Shown: positions 34,678-45,226, counted from the stretch's first letter. The stretch: 64,000 nt of DNA from Wocania_A spongiicola (GCF_023502325.1 NZ_JAMFLZ010000001.1:310001-374000), one strand, 5' to 3'. Notes: a model not told the origin generated them from the sequence alone. Translations and numbers: made by a program.

Positions 34678-37011
34678 ATGCTTAGAAGATTTGTTGTATT
34701 AATTATATGTTGTATACCTCTTTTGCAATTCGGGCAAGATTTTTCGGCACTTTGGGAAGGTCATTTTTCCTATAATAATATAAAAGATGTAGTTAAAGGA
34801 AATAATAAAATTTACGCAGCTGCAGAAAATGTTATTTTTAGTATAGACATACAAACTAATGAGTTAAATGAGTTAACTACAGTAAACGGATTATCTGGAG
34901 AAGCAATATCAACAATTTATTATAGCGATGTTTATGAGTTGCTGCTTATTGGGTATGAAAATGGTTTAATAGAAATTGTTTTTGATAATGATGAAAACAT
35001 TCTCTCGGTAGTTGATATTATTGATAAACCAACTATTCCACCAACCGATAAGAGAATAAATCATTTTGATGCTTTTGAGAATGACGTATATATATCTACA
35101 AACTATGGAATTTCAGTTTTTAATTTAGAACGATTAGAGTTTGGAGATACATACTTTATAGGTAATTTGGGCAGCCAAACACGAGTTAATCAAACTACTA
35201 TTATAGGAGATTATATTTATGCAGCTTGTTTAGATGGTAACGGATTAAAAAAAGCTCAAATATCAAGCCCTAATTTAATAGATTATCAAAACTGGCAAAC
35301 AGTATCTAATGGAGACTTTTTGGCAGTTCAATCTGTAGAAAACCAATTATATACCATTAGAACAAATAGAAGACTTTATCAAGTTGTAAATGATGTTTTA
35401 ATAGAGCTATTCCAATTTGCTGATGTACCGGTTGATGTAAGAGCAACAAATGATACATTGTTGGTTACAACAAGAAACAGCTCGTTTGTTTATGATAGTA
35501 ATTTCAATTTAATGTCTCAAGCGAATGTTAATAGTGCTTTTGATACTAATTTTACTTCAGCTATTACAGATTCAGAGTTTATCTATATTGGGACCACAGA
35601 TTTTGGAGTTTTAAAAACACTTATATCTAACCCAGTGGAGTATGAAGAAATTCACCCAGAAGGACCTTTATTAAATATACCATTTTCAATTCAAGCAGGA
35701 CAAAATGATTTATGGGTTACTTTTGGGGAACACACATTTTTTTATAACCCTTATCCCTTAAATAACAGAGGTATTAGCCATTTTAAAGATAATGCATGGG
35801 TAAATACACCTTATGAAGATGTTTTAGATGCTAAGTGTTTAAATGCAATTTCAATAAACCCATCTAATAGTAATCAAGTATTTGTTGGTTCTTATTTTAA
35901 CGGATTATTAGAAATAAATGATGAAATCCCAAGTGTGTTATATAATGAAACTAATAGCGACTTAGAGTCTTTAGTTTTACCTAGTGATCCTAATTACGTG
36001 GATATTAGAGTAGGGCCATTTGCTTTTGATAGAAATGGTATTTTATGGACACTTACAAGTCAAGTTGAAAAACCTCTAAAGGCATACAACCCTAGTAGTA
36101 ATCAATGGCAGTCATATGATTTTACACAATTTAGAACCGAATTAGGGTTCGGTAATATTGTTATTGGGGATGATGGTACTAAATGGATAGCAGGCTACTG
36201 GAATGGTGTTATAGGTTTTAAAGAAAATAACGGAACACCTTTGCTAAAAAGAGTCAATAGTGAAGAAGAGAATATGCCTACGCACAACGCAACTGCAATT
36301 GCTATTGATAAAAGAAACCAGTTATGGGTGGGTACAGAGAGAGGTTTAAGAGTTATTTATAATACCTCTGATTTTTTTACTGAAGAAAATATTCGTGCCG
36401 AAGAAATAATTATTGAAGAAGGAGGTATAGCTAAAGAGTTACTATTTGAACAATTAATTAAAGATATTGAAGTTGATGGTTCAAACAATAAATGGATTGG
36501 AACCGCTGACTCTGGAATATTCTATTTTTCTTCTGATGGACAAAAAACGATATTTCATTTTACAAAAGATAATTCGCCTCTGCCTTCAAATACGATAAAC
36601 GATATTTCTTTAGATGATTCTAACGGAATTGTTTACATCGCAACCAACAAAGGGTTAGTATCTTTCCGCTCAGGTGGTTCAAGTCCGTTAAGTGATTTAG
36701 AAAGCGCATATGCTTATCCAAATCCAGTAAGGCCATCGTTTAATATTGTTGATGAAAAAGTGAAAATTAAAGATATTTCTGAAAATGTAAACATAAAAAT
36801 AACTGATATTGAAGGAAATTTAGTGGCTGAAGCTCAATCAAGAAATAATCTTCGATATAGAGGTTATAACCTTGAAATTGATGGAGGAACAGCATATTGG
36901 AATGGAAAAAATCTTGCAAACCATGTTGTAGCTTCTGGAGTATATTTAGTTATGTTATCTGACTTAGATACTTTTGAGACCAAAGTATTAAAACTAATGG
37001 TTGTTAGATAA
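34678..37011 (+). CDS. porZ: PorZ, type IX secretion system component
   Basis: 777 residues. A signal peptide (LIICCIPLLQFGQ) is followed by two beta-propellers built of repeats such as IYAAAENVIFSIDIQTNELNEL, YISTNYGISVFNLERLEFGD and QLWVGTERGLRVIYNTS, and a T9SS-style C-terminal domain (YAYPNPVRPSFNI, then LKLMVVR). PorZ helps load anionic LPS onto T9SS cargo. The PorZ N-terminal propeller (FSALWEGHFSYNNIKDVVKG) and the position directly before recO agree with the usual arrangement in Flavobacteriia. A TATCTTTA -7-like box lies 20 bp upstream. Overlaps recO by one base. Confidence 0.9.
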   Translation: MLRRFVVLIICCIPLLQFGQDFSALWEGHFSYNNIKDVVKGNNKIYAAAENVIFSIDIQTNELNELTTVNGLSGEAISTIYYSDVYELLLIGYENGLIEIVFDNDENILSVVDIIDKPTIPPTDKRINHFDAFENDVYISTNYGISVFNLERLEFGDTYFIGNLGSQTRVNQTTIIGDYIYAACLDGNGLKKAQISSPNLIDYQNWQTVSNGDFLAVQSVENQLYTIRTNRRLYQVVNDVLIELFQFADVPVDVRATNDTLLVTTRNSSFVYDSNFNLMSQANVNSAFDTNFTSAITDSEFIYIGTTDFGVLKTLISNPVEYEEIHPEGPLLNIPFSIQAGQNDLWVTFGEHTFFYNPYPLNNRGISHFKDNAWVNTPYEDVLDAKCLNAISINPSNSNQVFVGSYFNGLLEINDEIPSVLYNETNSDLESLVLPSDPNYVDIRVGPFAFDRNGILWTLTSQVEKPLKAYNPSSNQWQSYDFTQFRTELGFGNIVIGDDGTKWIAGYWNGVIGFKENNGTPLLKRVNSEEENMPTHNATAIAIDKRNQLWVGTERGLRVIYNTSDFFTEENIRAEEIIIEEGGIAKELLFEQLIKDIEVDGSNNKWIGTADSGIFYFSSDGQKTIFHFTKDNSPLPSNTINDISLDDSNGIVYIATNKGLVSFRSGGSSPLSDLESAYAYPNPVRPSFNIVDEKVKIKDISENVNIKITDIEGNLVAEAQSRNNLRYRGYNLEIDGGTAYWNGKNLANHVVASGVYLVMLSDLDTFETKVLKLMVVR

Positions 37012-37730
37012 TGCTAATCTCTACAAACGCTATTGTCTTATCCAAATTAAAGTACCGTGATAGTGACTTAATTGTAAAGTGTTATACCGAACAATTAGGA
37101 GTTGTCAGTTTTCTATTAAGAGGTGTTTTAAAAAATAAAAAAGGAAATTCAAAAAAAGCATATTTTCAGCTTCTTTCTCAATTGCAGTTAGAAATTATTT
37201 ATAAAGAAAACCGTTCTCTACAAGTTATTAAAGAAGTTAAATTAAATCATTTATACACCAGTTTACATTCAAATATTTTAAAAAGTGCAATTGTTATGTT
37301 TTTGGCAGAAGTTTTGTCAAATACTTTAAAGGAAGAAGAACAAAACAATCTCCTTTTCAGCTATATAGAAACTACATTGTTGTGGTTAGATGTACATTCT
37401 GAATATTCGAATTTTCATCTGCTTTTCTTGCTCAATTTAACTAAATACTTAGGTTTTTATCCAGAAGAACTTAATAAAAAATATAATTACTTTAACTTAT
37501 TAGATGGTAAATTTGAAATAAAAGAGAAAGGAAAATACTCTATTTATGGAGAAAATTTAACACTATTAAAAACCTTATTGGGCACAACATTTGATGCCTT
37601 ATCTTCAGTGAAGATTAATGCAAAGCAAAGACAATCATTTTTAAGTATGATTTTGCTTTATTTTGAATTACATTTGGGCAGTTTTAAAACTCCAAAATCG
37701 CTTCAGATTTTTAATCAAGTTTTTAGTTAG
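37011..37730 (+). CDS. recO: DNA repair protein RecO
   Basis: 239 residues. An N-terminal OB fold (ISTNAIVLSKLKYRDSDLIVKCYTEQLGVVSFLLRGV) and a helical C-terminal part. Zinc cysteines found in some RecO are absent, as is common in this phylum. With RecR it loads RecA in gap repair. Its ATG shares the A of the porZ stop (TAATG). Confidence 0.93.
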   Translation: MLISTNAIVLSKLKYRDSDLIVKCYTEQLGVVSFLLRGVLKNKKGNSKKAYFQLLSQLQLEIIYKENRSLQVIKEVKLNHLYTSLHSNILKSAIVMFLAEVLSNTLKEEEQNNLLFSYIETTLLWLDVHSEYSNFHLLFLLNLTKYLGFYPEELNKKYNYFNLLDGKFEIKEKGKYSIYGENLTLLKTLLGTTFDALSSVKINAKQRQSFLSMILLYFELHLGSFKTPKSLQIFNQVFS

Positions 37731-37733
37731 AAT

Positions 37734-40145
37734 ATGAAACCTTGTTACGTCATTTTTTTATTGCTCTTTGCGTCTAATATTTTAGTCGCTCAGCAAATAA
37801 AAGTTCTTAATAAACTTACCGAAGAGCCAGTTTCTGGGGTTGCTATATATAACATTGATAAAACTAAAAGTGTAATTACAAACTTTAAGGGAGAAGCTAG
37901 TATAGATAAGTTTTCTAATACTGACGTTATATATTTTCAGCACTTATCTCATCTTTTAAAGAAGATAACAAAATCTCAAATTAATGCATTTAATATTGTT
38001 TATTTAGATTCTAATACCCAGGGTTTAGAACAAATTGTTATTTCAGCATCAAAATTTGAACAAAATAAAAAAGACATCCCTCAAAAAATTATTAGTTTAA
38101 ATTCTAAAAACATTGAATTTACAAACCCTCAAACTAGTGCAGATTTATTGGAAACTACTGGTCAAGTTTATGTCCAGAAGAGTCAATTAGGGGGAGGAAG
38201 CCCAATGATTAGAGGGTTTTCAACTAATAGGTTGTTAATTTCGGTTGATGGAGTAAGAATGAATAACGCTATTTTCAGAGGCGGAAATTTACATAATGTT
38301 ATTGCTGTAGACCCTTTTTCAATTATGAATACGGAGGTAACTTTAGGTTCTGGTTCAGTTATTTATGGTAGCGATGCAGTTGGCGGTGTTATGAGTTTTT
38401 ATACACTAAAGCCAAAACTTTCAAAAACCGATACACTGTTATTTAAATCTAACGCAGTTGTTAGATATGCTACAGCTAATGAAGAAAAAACTGGACATTT
38501 CGATTTCAATTTAGGCTACAAAAAATGGGCTTTTTTAACAAATGCAAGCTATACTGATTTTAATGATTTAAGAATGGGGAGTGATGGTCCTGATGATTAT
38601 TTAAGATCAGAATTTGTATTGGAAACAAATAATGGAGATGTTGTTATACAAAACAGTAACCCTTTAAAGCAAAAATATTCTGGTTACAACCAAATAAATT
38701 TAATGCAAAAAGTGCATTATCAACCTTATGAAAATTTAAGTTTTGATTTAGGGTTGCATTTTACAACAACTACAGATATTCCAAGATACGATAGGTTAAT
38801 ACGCTATAAAAATGATGATTTGCGTTCAGCTGAATGGAATTACGGACCTCAACAATGGTTTATGTCTAACTTTCAAGTAACCAAATTAAGTAGTCGATCT
38901 AATTTGTATAATAAAGTAAAAGCAACAGTTGCTTACCAAAATTTTCAAGAAAGCAGAAAAGATAGAGATTTTCAATCAGATGTAAGAAACGTAAGAGAAG
39001 AAGCAGTAGACGCTTATTCTTTTAATTTAGATTTTGAAAAAACCTTAAGTGCAAAAACACAATTTTTTTACGGACTTGAGTATGTTTATAACAAGGTCAT
39101 GTCTTATGGAGAGGAAGAAAATATTACAACTAATACAGTTTTTCCAACAGTGTCGAGATATCCAAATGGAGCAAGCTGGCAATCTGCAGCCATATATTCA
39201 AGTATTAAATATAAGCCAAATCCAAAGTTTGTTTTTCAATCGGGCTTGCGCTTCAATCACATTGTTTCCAAGGCTAATTTTGAAGCTAATAATGTATATT
39301 TAAATTTACCCTTTGAATCCTCAGAGAATAAAGCAGGAGCTTTTACAGGTACAGCAGGAATTAGTTGGTCGCCTAGCAAGGTTTTGCAATGGAAGCTTAA
39401 TGCATCGTCAGCTTTTAGGGCTCCAAATATTGATGATATAGGTAAGGTGTTTGATTCTGAACCAGGATCGGTGGTTGTGCCAAACGAAAATTTAAAACCT
39501 GAATATGCCTATGGTGGTGAATTAGGATTAAAATTAAATTTTGATAATACTTTTATATTAGATATGAGTTCTTATTACACCTATTTGGATAATGCCTTAG
39601 TAAGAAGGGGTCATAATTTGAATGGAGAAACAGAGATTATGTACGATGGAGAATTAAGTAATGTACAAGCTATTCAAAATGCGTCAAAAGCATGGATTTA
39701 TGGTTTTGAGGTTGGTTTGCTTTTTAATATTACTAATAATTTTAAATTAACATCTCAGTATAGTGTTACTGGTGGCACAGAGGAAAAAGAAAATATTGAG
39801 GTTCCAATTCGTCATGTGGCTCCTAATTTTGGAAACACGCATTTAGTATGGAACTATAAACAATTAAAAGTTGATGTGTTTGCCAATTATAATAGCGAAT
39901 TATCATTTAATCAATTAGCGCCTTCAGAAATTAGTAAGGATTACATTTATGCAAAAGATGAAAACGGAAATCCCTACTCGCCTTCGTGGAGTACATTAAA
40001 TGTTAGAACACAATACCAAATAAGTAATTCAACAACACTTACTGCGAGTATAGAAAACATCACAGACCAGCGTTATAAAACATACTCTTCTGGAATAGCA
40101 GCATCAGGCAGAAACTTTATTTTAGCTTTAAAATATAGTTTATAA
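37734..40145 (+). CDS. TonB-dependent outer-membrane receptor (heme/hemoglobin-like)
   Basis: 803 residues. Signal peptide (IFLLLFASNILVAQ), a carboxypeptidase-D-like linker (IKVLNKLTEEPVSGVAIYNI), a plug at about 100-220 (LLETTGQVYVQKSQLGGGSPMIRGFSTNRLLISVDGVRMNN, GSDAVGGVM) and a full barrel to the C-terminus (ILALKYSL). The SQLGGGSPMIRGF plug style resembles hemoglobin/transferrin/lactoferrin-family receptors such as HmuR. The ligand is unproven. It starts 3 bp after recO, so it is in the porZ-recO transcript; it ends 1 bp before the convergent T9SS cargo gene. Confidence 0.9.
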   Translation: MKPCYVIFLLLFASNILVAQQIKVLNKLTEEPVSGVAIYNIDKTKSVITNFKGEASIDKFSNTDVIYFQHLSHLLKKITKSQINAFNIVYLDSNTQGLEQIVISASKFEQNKKDIPQKIISLNSKNIEFTNPQTSADLLETTGQVYVQKSQLGGGSPMIRGFSTNRLLISVDGVRMNNAIFRGGNLHNVIAVDPFSIMNTEVTLGSGSVIYGSDAVGGVMSFYTLKPKLSKTDTLLFKSNAVVRYATANEEKTGHFDFNLGYKKWAFLTNASYTDFNDLRMGSDGPDDYLRSEFVLETNNGDVVIQNSNPLKQKYSGYNQINLMQKVHYQPYENLSFDLGLHFTTTTDIPRYDRLIRYKNDDLRSAEWNYGPQQWFMSNFQVTKLSSRSNLYNKVKATVAYQNFQESRKDRDFQSDVRNVREEAVDAYSFNLDFEKTLSAKTQFFYGLEYVYNKVMSYGEEENITTNTVFPTVSRYPNGASWQSAAIYSSIKYKPNPKFVFQSGLRFNHIVSKANFEANNVYLNLPFESSENKAGAFTGTAGISWSPSKVLQWKLNASSAFRAPNIDDIGKVFDSEPGSVVVPNENLKPEYAYGGELGLKLNFDNTFILDMSSYYTYLDNALVRRGHNLNGETEIMYDGELSNVQAIQNASKAWIYGFEVGLLFNITNNFKLTSQYSVTGGTEEKENIEVPIRHVAPNFGNTHLVWNYKQLKVDVFANYNSELSFNQLAPSEISKDYIYAKDENGNPYSPSWSTLNVRTQYQISNSTTLTASIENITDQRYKTYSSGIAASGRNFILALKYSL

Positions 40146-40146
40146 C

Positions 40147-42444
40147 TTATTTTTTAATAGCTTTTTTAGTAACAGTAATACCGTTTGATAATTCAACTTT
40201 TGCAATAAAAATAGTACTTTTTAAGCTAGATAACTCATAGGTTTCTGAGTTGTTATTCTTTCCTTTAAAGTTATATAATTGCCTTCCTAAAAGGTCATAA
40301 ATGATTACTGCTTTAATGCTTAAGCCATTAGATGTCTTAAAGTTTACCTGATTATCATTTAACTCAATAATGGTAAGACTATTTTCATTAGAGTTAATGT
40401 CATCTGTAGATAAAGATTTGTCGTTGAAAACAATTTTAAAACGATTATTAAACTCTCCTACTTCAGATGTAAACGTATAATCTGAATCAGATAGATTATG
40501 CGTTTTATCAAGTAAATTATCTTTTAAGTAAATAGGGTTATTGTTTAAAAAGTCGCCTTGTAATTGTCTAATTGATAAAGTGTATGATGTCGGAACATCA
40601 ATAATTGTTTTAAAACCTAAATCAATAATTTCGTTTTCATTTAAATCACTTGGAGCTTTTCCTTGAATGGCAAATTTATCATTGTCGTTTTCAATTCTTG
40701 AGTATAAAAAAGCAGAATTCCCTGACGATATTACTCTTTTTGCATCATAAGCAGAACCATCATTATCGCTGGTTGCGTTTTCAATATAACTAATTAAAAT
40801 TTGATTAAACGCCCCATTATCAGTGGTTAAACTAACCCATAATTTATTTGCAATAATGGTGTTGGATTTTGTTTTAAAATTTGAATTTTTAAAAAATTGA
40901 CTATTATCAATAGTACCAATAGCGCGCATCGAATTGTTAAATGTAAGATTTGAAGCAGCAAGTGCTTCAACAAAAAATCCTTGACCTGATGCAATAGAAC
41001 CGTTAGGAATTGTACCGGCTCCACCACCTGATATTGCTCCAGAACTATTTATCATAGCGTAATCACTTGAAGAGTAATTATTCCCTTGATTTCCGCTAGC
41101 GTTTGGATCGAGCGGAGTAGCTTGGTCCCATAGATAAATAACGTCTACTACTCCTGTATTTGCAGTGAAAAACTGACTAGCATTTATAGCACTTGGGTAA
41201 GGGTTACCAACAAAATTCCAATCATTATAAGCACCTCCGCTATTGTTTATCAGAGGAACTTGAATGACTCCATTATTAAAAGAACCTATAAAATCGAAAG
41301 TTTCTGGACGAGGAAAAGCAGGACCAAACTCATTCGTTCTCATAGCATAACCAACACCAGGAATCATTGCTCCAGATGCGTATTCCCAATCGTTTCCATC
41401 ATCATCTTGATCATCTACTCCAGCATTTGGTAAAAATGTATTTGTGTTTCCAATTTCTTCTAATAAATCAACAAAATTTGTTGCATTGAATGAAAAACGC
41501 TTATCAATAGGTATAGTACTAAATGTATTTTCAATCGTTCCGTTAGAAATAGGTGAGCTCCAATATGTATAAATAAATTTATTTTGTATCGTTTTAGTTT
41601 TACTTACTAGAACCCCATTAGTAGTATTATCTGTAAAAGTAGCGGTATCACTATTTTGTATAAAATTACCTTGGTTATCCACAAATAGTTGACCATCAAC
41701 TGTTGAGTCATTTTCTACTTCTACATATGTTCCGTCATTTACCCTTAACAAAAAACCACTATTAACTGTTAGCGTACATGCACTAAAACTTCCATTAGTC
41801 GTAGTGCTGTAGTTTCCATTAATGATAGCCTCAGTAGTTATGTCTGGCATAGCACTCCAATTAGTTCCATTCCAAGTAACAGTGGATGTACATGTACCAG
41901 CAACGGCTCCATTGAATGTGAAATCGCTTATTCTAAATCTTCCAGGATTACTTGATGCTCCCCAAGCATAAATTCTAAAAGTAACAGGAGAAGAAATATT
42001 TTGATATGTTGATGCTGATAAATCGATAATAGTGAGTCCTGCTCCAGCAGGAGAAGTAATATCGCTTGAAAAGGCATCTATACTAGACCTTATGCTAAAA
42101 TTAGTTGGACCAGTCGCTGAAACTGTACTATTATATGTTAAATTAACAAAATTAATCTCATACCCCAAATTTGGTGTTAGTGTGAACTCAAAGTAAGCAC
42201 TAGCATCAAAAGATACAGTGTTCCAACTACTTGCACTATACTCATCAGTTGCGTTTCGACCTGTAGCTCCAGGGCCTCTACCAATTCCAGATACTGTTAT
42301 ATTAGGGTCTATTACTTGACCAGTTGTATATGGATTATCATTATTAGGATTTGATCCCGTTATAGGGTTTGAAAAAATACTTTGCCCATAGCTTAAACTA
42401 GTAGTTAATAGCAGTATTAGTAAATAAGTAATTTTTTTCATCAT
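40147..42444 (-). CDS. Large T9SS-secreted surface protein
   Basis: 765 residues from MMKKITYLLILLL; the longer frame to 42501 adds a basic region that would spoil the signal peptide. After the signal (SLSYGQ) come Ser/Thr/Asn-rich beta modules: a lectin- or fibronectin-like N-terminal part (YFEFTLTPNLGYEINFVNLTYNS), then sections typical of Flavobacterial surface proteins (FNFVGNPYPSAINASQFF-like WNFVGNPYPSAINASQF). The end is a type A sorting domain (LSIKAVIIYDLLGRQLY, then VELSNGITVTKKAIKK). Secretion through T9SS is well supported; ligand or enzyme function is unknown. Confidence 0.87.
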   Translation of the reverse strand: MMKKITYLLILLLTTSLSYGQSIFSNPITGSNPNNDNPYTTGQVIDPNITVSGIGRGPGATGRNATDEYSASSWNTVSFDASAYFEFTLTPNLGYEINFVNLTYNSTVSATGPTNFSIRSSIDAFSSDITSPAGAGLTIIDLSASTYQNISSPVTFRIYAWGASSNPGRFRISDFTFNGAVAGTCTSTVTWNGTNWSAMPDITTEAIINGNYSTTTNGSFSACTLTVNSGFLLRVNDGTYVEVENDSTVDGQLFVDNQGNFIQNSDTATFTDNTTNGVLVSKTKTIQNKFIYTYWSSPISNGTIENTFSTIPIDKRFSFNATNFVDLLEEIGNTNTFLPNAGVDDQDDDGNDWEYASGAMIPGVGYAMRTNEFGPAFPRPETFDFIGSFNNGVIQVPLINNSGGAYNDWNFVGNPYPSAINASQFFTANTGVVDVIYLWDQATPLDPNASGNQGNNYSSSDYAMINSSGAISGGGAGTIPNGSIASGQGFFVEALAASNLTFNNSMRAIGTIDNSQFFKNSNFKTKSNTIIANKLWVSLTTDNGAFNQILISYIENATSDNDGSAYDAKRVISSGNSAFLYSRIENDNDKFAIQGKAPSDLNENEIIDLGFKTIIDVPTSYTLSIRQLQGDFLNNNPIYLKDNLLDKTHNLSDSDYTFTSEVGEFNNRFKIVFNDKSLSTDDINSNENSLTIIELNDNQVNFKTSNGLSIKAVIIYDLLGRQLYNFKGKNNNSETYELSSLKSTIFIAKVELSNGITVTKKAIKK

Positions 42445-42505
42445 GTTAAGTTTTTTAAACCTAGATTTGGATCTATAATTTTGTTTTTTTATCAATTTCA
42501 ATTGT

Positions 42506-42513
42506 TATTTTTG
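42506..42513 (+). promoter_or_regulatory. -7 box of recX, leaderless arrangement
   Basis: TATTTTTG ends 7 bp before the ATG, so the transcript probably begins at or next to the start codon. Confidence 0.55.
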
Positions 42514-42520
42514 ACAAGCA

Positions 42521-42994
42521 ATGCAGTCAAAAAAAACTTATACACTACAAGAAGCAACCAGAAAACTGGAGCATTATTGCGCGTATCAAGAACGATGTCA
42601 TCAAGAGGTTAGGCAAAAACTAGAAGGTATGCATATGATACCTGAAGCTATAGATGTAATAATAGTACACCTGTTAAAGCATAACTTTCTTAATGAAGAA
42701 CGTTTTGCCAAAACATTTGTAAGCGGTAAGTTTAAAATTAAGGCTTGGGGCCGACGCCGTTTAACTTTTGAATTAAAGAAAAAAGACATTAGCAAAGTTA
42801 ATATAAATCAAGCACTTAAAGCTATAGAAAATGAGGAATACATCGAGGTTTTCAATGATTTAGCCGAAAAAAAAGCCAATTCAATAAAAGAAAGTGACAA
42901 GTTTAAAAAAAGAAAGAAATTAATCGATTATCTGCTATATCGGGGTTGGGAATCGTATTTGGTGTACGAAAAAGCCAACGAACTAATTAAGTAA
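42521..42994 (+). CDS. recX: RecX regulatory protein
   Basis: 157 residues, normal size. Three tandem three-helix units: ATRKLEHYCAYQERCHQEVRQKL, LLKHNFLNEERFAKTFVSGKFKIKAWGRRRLTFELKKK and KLIDYLLYRGWESYLVYEKANEL. RecX limits RecA filament growth. No recA is adjacent. Its end overlaps the convergent cupin-like gene by 8 bp. Confidence 0.93.
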   Translation: MQSKKTYTLQEATRKLEHYCAYQERCHQEVRQKLEGMHMIPEAIDVIIVHLLKHNFLNEERFAKTFVSGKFKIKAWGRRRLTFELKKKDISKVNINQALKAIENEEYIEVFNDLAEKKANSIKESDKFKKRKKLIDYLLYRGWESYLVYEKANELIK

Positions 42995-43856
42995 TGCCAT
43001 TTTTTTTATGAGTTTTAATAATGGCTTGTTCATTTTTCCAGTCTATCCATTTTTGTCCTTTTAAGCGGCGCATTACATTATCGTAATTTCGCATAATTAA
43101 AAGATTATATACCGCTTTACTAAAGTTTTTTGGGTTTCTAGCTATAGCACGTAAACTCATAGAAAATCCTGGAGTTATATAACGCATATAATGCCAATAA
43201 CCTTCTGGCATGTATAGTATTTCGCCATGATTTAGATCGGTTTTATATCCTTTAGCCTTCTTTAACATGGGCCATTTTTCAAAATCTGGATTATTAAAAT
43301 CTATATCTTCTCTGGTAATTAAAGAGTGTGGAATTTTATATAGATAATCATTTTGTTTTTGATCAAACAAAATAATCTGTTTTTTACCTTCAAAATGAAA
43401 ATGGAAAATATTAGCCAAATCAATATCGTAATGCATAAAAGTGTACGAATCTCTTCCGCCAAAAAACAGCATAGGTAAGCCTTTCATAAGCTTCAATCCA
43501 AAATCTGGATAGCTAAAATCGTTTTGTAATTGAGGGACTTCTTTTAAAACATTCCAAAGGAAAATTCTATATTTTGTAGGTTCTTGTTTTAACAAATCTA
43601 CATACTCGCTCATTTTCATTTTAGCATGTGGTTCGTTAAAACCATCCTTGTAATCTACATGCCTGTCATCATAAAGCGGAACCGTTTTATTGCCAGCAAT
43701 GGCTTTCATGTAGTCTAAGTTCCATTTTGTATAGGCAGGCCAATCATCAATATAACGTTCAATAACCACAGGTTTTTGTGGTTTAAAGTAATGTTTTAAA
43801 AAGCCCTCTTTAGTTATGGTTTTTACCCGAGGGATATCTTGTAGATTTAGTGCCAA
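42987..43856 (-). CDS. JmjC/cupin-8-type Fe(II)/2-oxoglutarate dioxygenase
   Basis: 289 residues. A jelly-roll core with the iron triad H142 and D144 (MHYDIDLANIFHFHFEGKKQ) and H222 (MPEGYWHYMRYITPG). The N-terminal KPVVIERYIDDWPAYTKWNLDYM is the family's opening segment. Related proteins hydroxylate protein or RNA residues; in bacteria the substrate is often unknown (YcfD-type ribosomal hydroxylases are one example). The gene stands alone, convergent with recX and with a repeat element upstream. Confidence 0.88.
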   Translation of the reverse strand: MALNLQDIPRVKTITKEGFLKHYFKPQKPVVIERYIDDWPAYTKWNLDYMKAIAGNKTVPLYDDRHVDYKDGFNEPHAKMKMSEYVDLLKQEPTKYRIFLWNVLKEVPQLQNDFSYPDFGLKLMKGLPMLFFGGRDSYTFMHYDIDLANIFHFHFEGKKQIILFDQKQNDYLYKIPHSLITREDIDFNNPDFEKWPMLKKAKGYKTDLNHGEILYMPEGYWHYMRYITPGFSMSLRAIARNPKNFSKAVYNLLIMRNYDNVMRRLKGQKWIDWKNEQAIIKTHKKNGIT

Positions 43857-43914
43857 TACATAAATATTTAGTAAGTCAAAGTTAAGAAAACGTTATTAAA
43901 TTTAAAATAGTATT

Positions 43915-44000
43915 AGGGCGTTACCTTACAGGTCGGGCTTTCCATTACAATCTTTTTACTCGTACCTTACAAAAAGGATTTCTACTTCAATCCCTAACGC
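43915..44000 (-). repeat. GCGTTAGGGAT repeat, copy A
   Basis: Read on the minus strand it begins GCGTTAGGGATTGAAG and ends GGTAACGCCCT, with GGAAAGCCCGACC before the end. An inner stem pairs AATCTTTTT with AAAAAGGATT. Two more copies (51870-51956, 58056-58136) share the end blocks. The 257-bp gap between the dioxygenase and bioB holds this element and nothing else I can name. Confidence 0.8.
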
Positions 44001-44113
44001 AAACCAAACTACCAAGTTAATTATGAGAAGCAAACAATGTGGCAATTTTCAATAAACCAATAGCTCAACATTTTTAAAATGTTTAGTAATAAGATGTGAA
44101 TTCAAGGATTATA

Positions 44114-45208
44114 CTACTTAACCAATTTCCCTTTTTCTTTAGCGGCTTCATTACGCTCAATGGTGTGTTCAGGGCGCGTCCATTTTGGTTTCTCACCTAA
44201 AGCTTCTAATTGAGAATCTTTAGCCTCAACCGTTTGCGGCTGTACTTTTTTAGTAAATGGCTTTTGTGGTTTCAAACCTAATAATTCAAACATTTTCATG
44301 TCTTCATTAACATCAGGATTTGGTGTAGTTAAGAGCTTATCTCCAGCAAATATAGAGTTTGCTCCAGCAAAGAAACACATGGCTTGTCCTTCGCGAGTCA
44401 TTTCTGTTCTACCTGCACTTAAACGCACTTGAGTTTCTGGCATTACAATACGTGTGGTTGCTACCATACGTATCATATCCCAAATAGAAACTGGCTTTTG
44501 GTCTTCTAATGGTGTACCTTCAACAGCCACTAAAGCATTTATAGGTGTCGATTCCGGTTGTGGGTTTAAAGTTGATAATGCCACTAACATACCAGCACGA
44601 TCTTCTAAATTTTCACCCATTCCAATAATACCTCCACTACAAACAGTAACATTTGTTTTACGCACGTTTTCAATAGTGTCTAAACGATCTTGGTATCCAC
44701 GTGTAGAAATAACTTCTTTATAATATTCTTCTGATGAATCTAAATTATGATTGTAAGCATACAAACCAGCTTCAGCTAGTCGCTTTGCTTGGTTTTCAGT
44801 AATCATTCCTAGAGTGCAGCATACTTCCATATCTAGTTTATTAATGGTACGCACCATTTCTAAAACTTGGTCGAACTCTTCACCATCTTTTACATTACGC
44901 CAAGCAGCACCCATGCACACACGCGAACTTCCTCCTTCTTTAGCTCTAAGTGCTTGTGCTTTTACTTGCGGTACACTCATAAGGTCATTACCTTCAATGT
45001 TTGTGTGGTAACGAGCAGCTTGTGGACAATACCCACAATCTTCTGAACAGCCTCCTGTTTTTACAGATAATAAAGTGCTTACCTGCACTACATTTGGGTC
45101 GTGTTGCTCTTTATGAATGGTAGCTGCATCATAAAGCAACTCCATTAAAGGTTTGTTATATATATCTAATATTTCTTCTTTGGTCCAGTTGTGTCTTGTT
45201 TCGCTCAT
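44114..45208 (-). CDS. bioB: Biotin synthase
   Basis: 364 residues from the ATG at 45208 (MSETRHNWTKEEIL). A start at 45229 would lie inside the -7 box, so it is rejected. The radical-SAM cluster is C54-x3-C58-x2-C61 (GGCSEDCGYCPQ). The [2Fe-2S] cysteines and the conserved ARG/ASN motifs follow (MCMGAAWRNVKDG, YNHNLDSSEEYY, RLSAGRTEM). BioB inserts sulfur into dethiobiotin. It lies apart from the bioF-D-A operon. The C-terminal ~40 residues are a charged extension (KKVQPQTVEAKDSQLEALGE). Confidence 0.96.
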   Translation of the reverse strand: MSETRHNWTKEEILDIYNKPLMELLYDAATIHKEQHDPNVVQVSTLLSVKTGGCSEDCGYCPQAARYHTNIEGNDLMSVPQVKAQALRAKEGGSSRVCMGAAWRNVKDGEEFDQVLEMVRTINKLDMEVCCTLGMITENQAKRLAEAGLYAYNHNLDSSEEYYKEVISTRGYQDRLDTIENVRKTNVTVCSGGIIGMGENLEDRAGMLVALSTLNPQPESTPINALVAVEGTPLEDQKPVSIWDMIRMVATTRIVMPETQVRLSAGRTEMTREGQAMCFFAGANSIFAGDKLLTTPNPDVNEDMKMFELLGLKPQKPFTKKVQPQTVEAKDSQLEALGEKPKWTRPEHTIERNEAAKEKGKLVK

Positions 45209-45226
45209 TTGGAAATATATTTTTGA